This document shows, one piece after another, positions 6,660 to 11,777 of a DNA stretch of 11,777 bases. Source of the stretch: Euperipatoides rowelli. Lineage: Eukaryota > Onychophora > Udeonychophora > Euonychophora > Peripatopsidae. The notes under the pieces were generated by a model. It was not told where the DNA came from. It did not search any database and worked only from the letters and a program-made list of their open reading frames with translations. The stretch is from NCBI GenBank assembly GCA_003024985.2, contig PXIH01S0001399.1; one strand, given 5' to 3'. The first letter of the stretch is position 1. Every line of letters starts with the position of its first letter. A program made the translations under genes and the position numbers.

Positions 6660-7920
6660 CTTTACCAAAATCACTTCATTCAATATATAAACAGCATATT
6701 TTCTGGCAGGTCAGTTTAGCAGAAATATCCTTTATTAAAATCAAAATGCTTTAATCATGAAATATGAACAAATTCAAGAATAAATGCAAATAAGGGGATG
6801 TTTAGTTCTTCCTGTTACCAATTACTAAACATTTCATTTCTCTGTAAACAAAGAACATACTTAGATAATAAATAAACTTCTATTTATTAAGAGTGATGTT
6901 TTGAAGCAGGTTTTGAAAACATATTCAGTTGTTTGCCTCTGGCTAATGAAGCTAACCATTGACTAGCTGATTTATTGCTAGTGGAAAATTTAATTAGATA
7001 TTAAAAATGTGTATAAACCAAACAAGTCCAGACAAACTATTTTTTAAAAATTTGCCTTCATTAAACATAAATAAATTTTGCATATTCAACATTATTTATA
7101 AAATTTAATTCTTTAGGATTGCCCTGTTATCATTGAAAAGCGTTAGAGAAATGAACATGCCATATTAACCAGTCCCTTATCCATTATTTGTCTTGTTTTG
7201 TTCACGACTAAAATAATATTTGAAAAAAATGATGAAACACAAACAATAATAAAGGAGTAGGAAAGTAATGTCAAACCCATGGCACGTGTTACAAGTGACT
7301 CATGAAAGAAAATTGTTTGACAGTGAAAACTCAGTGAAGGACATTAAGTATGTAAATCCTAAGTAGATTTTATGTGTTGACCCATATACAACAAAAAAAA
7401 TAGAAGTCAGTCCATATATTGTGTCCGTAATATTTTCCCTACTTAAAATATGAGGGTGACAGAGCCAACTAACAGCTATGTAACAGACATGTTTTTGATG
7501 TTAGATGACTCTGCAATCCTTATTTTCTTTAGCATAGTTTGTTAATTGCTACTTAACCTTCATTGTAGACTATGAAGCATTTTTTTATGGGAAATTTATT
7601 TATTCATTTTATTATGATGTGTTTTGCATTTGTTTGTTATTTGTAACATGGTTTCAGTCTTATACTTATGAGAAATAAATTTAAAAAAAACAAAATAAAT
7701 CATGTATTAGTAGGCATAATACCATTTACATTCTTTTATTTATTATTTCTTTGTATCTAACATACTCTTTTTAAAAAATCATATAAATTTATAGCCATCC
7801 TAATTGCAATAGAGACATAATTCCCAATCTCAAGAACTATAATTACTATAAACATAATTTAGTTTCTTCCTAATTATTAATTTAGTGTCTAGTATATTTT
7901 TCTATATAAAAATGCTATAC
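6660..7920. other. AT-rich non-coding stretch, nothing recognised
   Basis: I see no plausible reading frame, RNA gene or tandem repeat. Scattered AATAAA words occur at the rate expected for this composition and are not evidence of gene ends. Confidence 0.55.
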
Positions 7921-7949
7921 TTCAACACTGGACTGTGTCATGGTGTAGG

Positions 7950-7980
7950 GTCCTATTGTGGTGTGGAAATGAAATAGGAC
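7950..7980. repeat. Perfect 8-bp inverted repeat
   Basis: The arms are GTCCTATT at 7950-7957 and AATAGGAC at 7973-7980, around a 15-nt G-rich loop. It lies in a small GC-richer patch (about 7925-8000) that also has GTGGT / ACCAC pairing options with downstream bases, so several alternative folds exist. It sits about 30 bp upstream of the first TTTGGTTAGCTT word at 8012-8023. Confidence 0.55.
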
Positions 7981-8440
7981 GCAGACCACGCTACTATAGG
8001 AAGAACATTTTTTTGGTTAGCTTTATTATTTTTTGTCGACTATGGTTGTACATAGAAGCACATAATCGCTGAGGTAGAGAATAATCAGTGCCATCTGTAT
8101 GATGATCTTTGATTATAAATTTGTCATAATAGTATATAAAAGGTTCTCATATTCTAACTTGATATTGTTCCAGTTTAAACATTTCTATAAAGGAACCTTA
8201 AATTATGGTTTATTATGACATTAAAAAATCAAAATGTGAGTGGCAGAGATTTTCAGGATTGTGGGAATTAAAAGCATGTGTAATAGACTGAAATGATATA
8301 ACATTGTGTTTCTTTTATCTAGAAAGTATGGATGCTCAAACTTGCCAAATAGTAGGGCCTAGCATGAAGCAAATTATAAATGCCTTCTACAGAAAATGAT
8401 GAGAAGCAAAAGAATTGACATCTTACAAAAATGATTTAAA

Positions 8441-8820
8441 TTTGGTTAGCTTAAGCAAAATAAATATAATTAGGCTACTTTACTCAAAACTAGTAAAGTT
8501 CTTATACAGTCTAATTATATTTAGGCAACATACTAAATTGCCTAAAGGTGACAATTTTAATGTTTGATATATTTTAGTAGCAATCACCTTTTCTATAAAA
8601 TTAGGTTAAACATAATAATTTTTTAAAATGTGTTGTCATAATTTTTGACACCTAATGCTAATTCATAGTTATAAGTTACGGCAAAGCTAAGTCAACGTCA
8701 AGAGCCAACTTTAGGTTTTGATCAATCACAGCAAAACTGTTTTTAGACTTAGAACTTTGACTTAGAATATGAAAAATCCTATTTTCCTGTAACTTTGACT
8801 TTCAATTTAAGCTAACCAAA
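8441..8820. mobile_element. Candidate MITE-like fold-back element with nested inverted repeats
   Basis: Terminal arms are TTTGGTTAGCTTAA at 8441-8454 and its exact complement at 8807-8820. Beyond them an imperfect extension (TGATT) is shared. Inside lie further perfect inverted repeats: a 13-bp pair at 8461-8473 / 8511-8523, an 8-bp pair at 8477-8484 / 8492-8499, TTAGGCAA at 8521-8528 with TTGCCTAA at 8538-8545, and CTAAGTCAA at 8687-8695 with TTGACTTAG at 8757-8765, bracketed by AAGTTAC at 8673-8679 and GTAACTT at 8789-8795. There is no coding capacity, as expected for a non-autonomous element. No target-site duplication was found. One 14-bp match alone could be chance in AT-rich DNA; the nesting is the argument. 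Confidence 0.4.
8461..8545. repeat. Cluster of three perfect inverted repeats
   Basis: TAAATATAATTAG at 8461-8473 pairs with 8511-8523. Within its loop, ACTTTACT at 8477-8484 pairs with AGTAAAGT at 8492-8499. Overlapping its right arm by 3 nt, TTAGGCAA at 8521-8528 pairs with TTGCCTAA at 8538-8545. The last hairpin competes with the first for 8521-8523. Confidence 0.75.
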
Positions 8821-10330
8821 CAATCACATTGCAACACAGTACATTAATTCACAAAGAATTTGAAAGAAAACTTTTTAGTAAAAATTCCTTAGTAAAAATA
8901 AAAATAAAATCTTAACCATTAGGCACTTTTACAGTATATTCAGAAAACTTTGACATCACATATAGATCAATCAGTTTTACTCCATCACCAAATGTTAGAT
9001 TTAGATTAATTTGCTTCTCATACTTTTAAAAAAATGTCCAGTATTTCAAAGTCAAATGAATTACCTCACTTTGCAAGAAAAGGTTGATGTGATTATAAAA
9101 GCTGAGAGGTTGGAAAGACCCATATTCAATGTATAATTAAAAATGACCATTTACATGGTGTTGCCCATTCAAAAAATATACCCATCAGTGGCAAGATGTT
9201 TAAGCGAAACTGTAGGGACAACTTAAAGCTGTGACAAGAAATTGTGTATGTGCTCGACTTTCTGTAACTTTCTCATTTCACTTTCATGTAAACTTATCGC
9301 TGTGAACCAGCCTTAATTCCCAAAATGTTCACTGTCACTGAATTAAAGATTATAATTATCCACAAGCAAAGATAATAATCTTTATCATTGGTTATTGATA
9401 ATGGCGTTCAATAAATAATAATAGAATTCTAGACATCACAATTTATCAAATTAAAACCAACATAAATATTAAATAAGAAAGGTACAAAATAAGTTTTAAA
9501 TCAATAGAACAATTCGTCTAGACATTACTCTATGAGCCTTAAGCAACACTAATATCATTTATCGTTGTATTTTTCAATTGGAATAATTGAATACCTACAA
9601 ATCATTCTTCTGAAATTGAATACTGGAGATAAGTTTTAATTTGTTTATGTTTTGAAAATCTTGATTCCATTCAATGAGTTAGCTTGCTTTTCTGATTCAT
9701 ATTAAAAAATTCTGCAAAATATTTATGGATTTCTGTTCTAATGAATTTTTTAAAAATATTTCTAACAGTTTTAGTTTTAATTTCCTTAACCATCAGATTA
9801 CAACAATCATAAATTAAACAGTGCTTTTTTTATTGTCATAGAATCATGATTCTCCATTTAGTACAGGTAAACTATAGCATTATGCCTTCAACCTGGGCAA
9901 AATTGCTTCAGAACTTTTTAAAGTGTTTCTAGCTCAGAAATCATTGCTGAATAACATATCTGTTGTTGGGGGTGTTTCTATTGTTTGATTTTGGATAGGT
10001 CTATATGCAAATTGCCTGGACTAATTATTTTTACCCGACTTATTTACTGTAAGATATAAAATAATTGACTCAGCCCCATATTCCATTAAAAAATACAAGC
10101 TAATGAATTCTCTTAAGATTATGTTTGCTTAAAAACTAAAATGCAATAAACAAGAATTTACATTGTTTAATTTTGAGGAGGAATAAGAGAAAGGTATTAG
10201 ATCTGAGACTTGTGAGCGAGCAGGAATTACTAACAAAGGTTTTCAAAGCAAATATTATTATTAATTAATTAAAAAAAATAAAGTTCTAATAATTTTTGAG
10301 GATATAAAATAGTTTTTTTATATAATCCTT
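8821..10330. other. AT-rich non-coding stretch, nothing recognised
   Basis: I see no plausible gene. A modest inverted repeat is present: AAAGATTAT at 9345-9353 with ATAATCTTT at 9375-9383, followed by a smaller TTATCA / TGATAA pair at 9382-9387 and 9396-9401. These are A/T-rich and may be chance. Confidence 0.55.
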
Positions 10331-10650
10331 TAATCCATTGTGCATTTAGTAAACATAGAATGTTATTACTATCCATGGAAACCCCATGGAAGATAATCTA
10401 TGATAAACCAATGTAAACCATTGAACACCATTTCTATCCTATCCAATGAAAACTGCATGGAAAAATATCATTTTTAATCATAGTAAACAATGGAATACTG
10501 TTGTTATCCAAAGAAACTCCAATGGTAAACCATAGAACCCTATTGCAATTCATGGATAACCCTATATTAAACCATTAATCATTACTATCCATGGAAACCC
10601 TTGGTAAATATTATTATATATTACTATTCAGGGTATATCCAGTGGTTTTC
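10331..10650 (+). repeat. Degenerate minisatellite, about 39-41-bp unit, seven copies
   Basis: Units begin with a TATCCATGGAAACC-like word at about 10331, 10370, 10440, 10505, 10546, 10586 and 10625. Each usually continues with a CCATGG-like word, then TAAACCATTGAA and a short ATTAC-like spacer. Spacing is about 39-41 bp except for the second and third units, which are about 70 and 65 bp and share an extra A/T-rich segment of about 25 bp placed after the second CATGG word. Copies differ by many substitutions, so the array is old. The repeated CCATGG words make the units partly self-complementary. Confidence 0.75.
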
Positions 10651-10754
10651 TAATGAAACTTATGTTTTTTTCCCCTTGGTTACCTTGATAATTTATATAA
10701 GAATGCTTCATTACATTTCAATTTTGCATCATTTGAAAAAAAGAGGAAACTAAA

Positions 10755-10772
10755 TTGTATTATATAATACAA
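10755..10772. repeat. Perfect 18-bp palindrome
   Basis: TTGTATTATATAATACAA is identical to its reverse complement, with no loop. It is largely A/T, so it could arise by chance, but it could extrude as a small cruciform or bind a dimeric protein. Confidence 0.8.
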
Positions 10773-11434
10773 GTATAAGTTTATCTAGGTTTTTTTTCTA
10801 CTCATATTTAAGTTCTATTTAAATCATAAGTATTACCACTACACTTACTTAATATTTGCAAAAAAAAATAAGATAGGTTATTTCTTGTGCACTATTCTTA
10901 TCATTTCTCTACACTATTTTACAAATATAAGCTGTATGTGAAAGTATGTAGTAAGTTTCTGTCCAAATTTTGCATGTACCCTAAATAAAATTATTTCAAA
11001 AAGGGTAGAGCAAATGTAAATATTTGAATTATAAATTACATTTTTTTTAGTAAAATCTTACTATTTAAATACATTATGTCTAACATATAAACATAGAATT
11101 CAATCTTTTGCCAAATCAAGATCATACCAGGTTATCTTTTATTTCCAGGGATTTATTTGTTTCACTTTCTAGTTTATAAACATAGCATTTAATGTAATGA
11201 TTTTACAGTAAATGAGGTTTCACTTTCATCTTCCATATCCATTGAAGAAGTATCCAAATGGTCTTCCCAACCTAGATTATTAAAATTAGATATTCAAAGA
11301 CAACTAAAACATTGAGGCAAAATGGTTCATTTATTAAAGGTTTTGTTTTAACTTTTAAGCATTTATTATGATTAAAAAATACTTTTACTTTTATATGATT
11401 ATCCAGCAATTATGTCATAACTCAGAATGTATTG

Positions 11435-11450
11435 ACACAATATATTGTGT
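11435..11450. repeat. Perfect 16-bp palindrome
   Basis: ACACAATATATTGTGT equals its own reverse complement. No gene or other signal lies next to it. The ACACAAT half-site is a little richer in C/G than the surroundings. Confidence 0.8.
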
Positions 11451-11777
11451 TTGATCTTTTATTGCTTTCTACCCTTTATTAATAAATTACAAAATTAAGA
11501 AATGGTTATACCTTGAAGGATAAGTATAAAGTTGCTGACATATTAGTTTAATCATATATGCAATTTAGCCACTAAAATTTCCAGTATATATTTATTTGAC
11601 AATACAAATCAACTCAGCATTTCATACATCTCTATTAATAAACAAAACCTGATAAAAATAATAAAAAAATGCAATGCTACATACAATATATTTCTATTCA
11701 TTTCTTTGTTTTTTAAATCAAATTTTCATTTTGGAAATTTAATTTAAATAACGTTTTTTTAAAAAAAAAAAGTTATA

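Larger units (their letters stand above)
10651..11777. other. AT-rich non-coding stretch with two palindromes
   Basis: No gene is visible. Apart from the two palindromes listed separately, only short A and T runs and scattered AATAAA words are present. The window ends in a T run followed by an A run (about 11754-11771). Confidence 0.55.

Noticed and set aside
6660-7920. Polyadenylation signals (AATAAA words) as evidence of gene ends
   Set aside because: The hexamer is frequent by chance at this AT content and none lies after a supported gene.
10331-10650. CRISPR-like array
   Set aside because: The units are degenerate throughout, with no separate identical repeats and unique spacers, and the setting is eukaryotic.

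Overview
The window looks like a piece of an AT-rich animal genome, most likely an invertebrate. By eye it is about three-quarters A+T, it is full of homopolymer runs and simple repeats, and it has no dense gene packing. I find no intact protein-coding gene, rRNA, tRNA, CRISPR array, operon or bacterial-type signal. The organism cannot be named from this sequence. Single N bases at 2787, 3500 and 5151 are assembly ambiguities, and two of them lie in the retrotransposon.

The one clear feature is a decayed, 5'-truncated non-LTR retrotransposon (LINE) on the minus strand, about 4647 down to 2283. It keeps, in order, the C-terminal end of an APE-type endonuclease (LDLVL and SDHD motifs), a linker, a reverse transcriptase with recognisable YRPI, QFGFR, GVPQG and YADD motifs, a C-terminal thumb region (YVQPLLDYSKIVW, RRFAKIISGL, VNYWNGLP), a short 3' UTR and an 8-bp tandem tail. 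The pattern fits the CR1/Jockey group. At least four in-frame stops, several frameshifts, a 41-nt A run (minus strand) and a D-to-N change at a catalytic aspartate show that it is dead.

Layout: 1-1320 AT-rich with no feature; 1330-1470 a small GC-richer block ending in an A run; 1470-2280 AT-rich with no feature; 2283-4647 the LINE remnant; 4647-4724 two perfect hairpins just outside its truncated 5' end; 4746-5110 a GC-richer unidentified stretch; 5288-5505 a possible, very degraded tRNA-derived SINE; 5506-6600 AT-rich with simple repeats; 6632-6657 a G-quadruplex motif; 6660-7920 nothing recognised; 7950-8820 a set of nested inverted repeats that may be a MITE-like fold-back element; 8820-10330 nothing recognised; 10331-10650 a degenerate minisatellite of about 39-41 bp with two longer units; 10650-11777 AT-rich with two perfect palindromes.

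Nothing here forms a working pathway. It reads as an intergenic or intronic graveyard of mobile elements. I did not find a convincing new biological system. The most useful leads are the fold-back region at 8441-8820, the minisatellite, and the unidentified GC-richer blocks.
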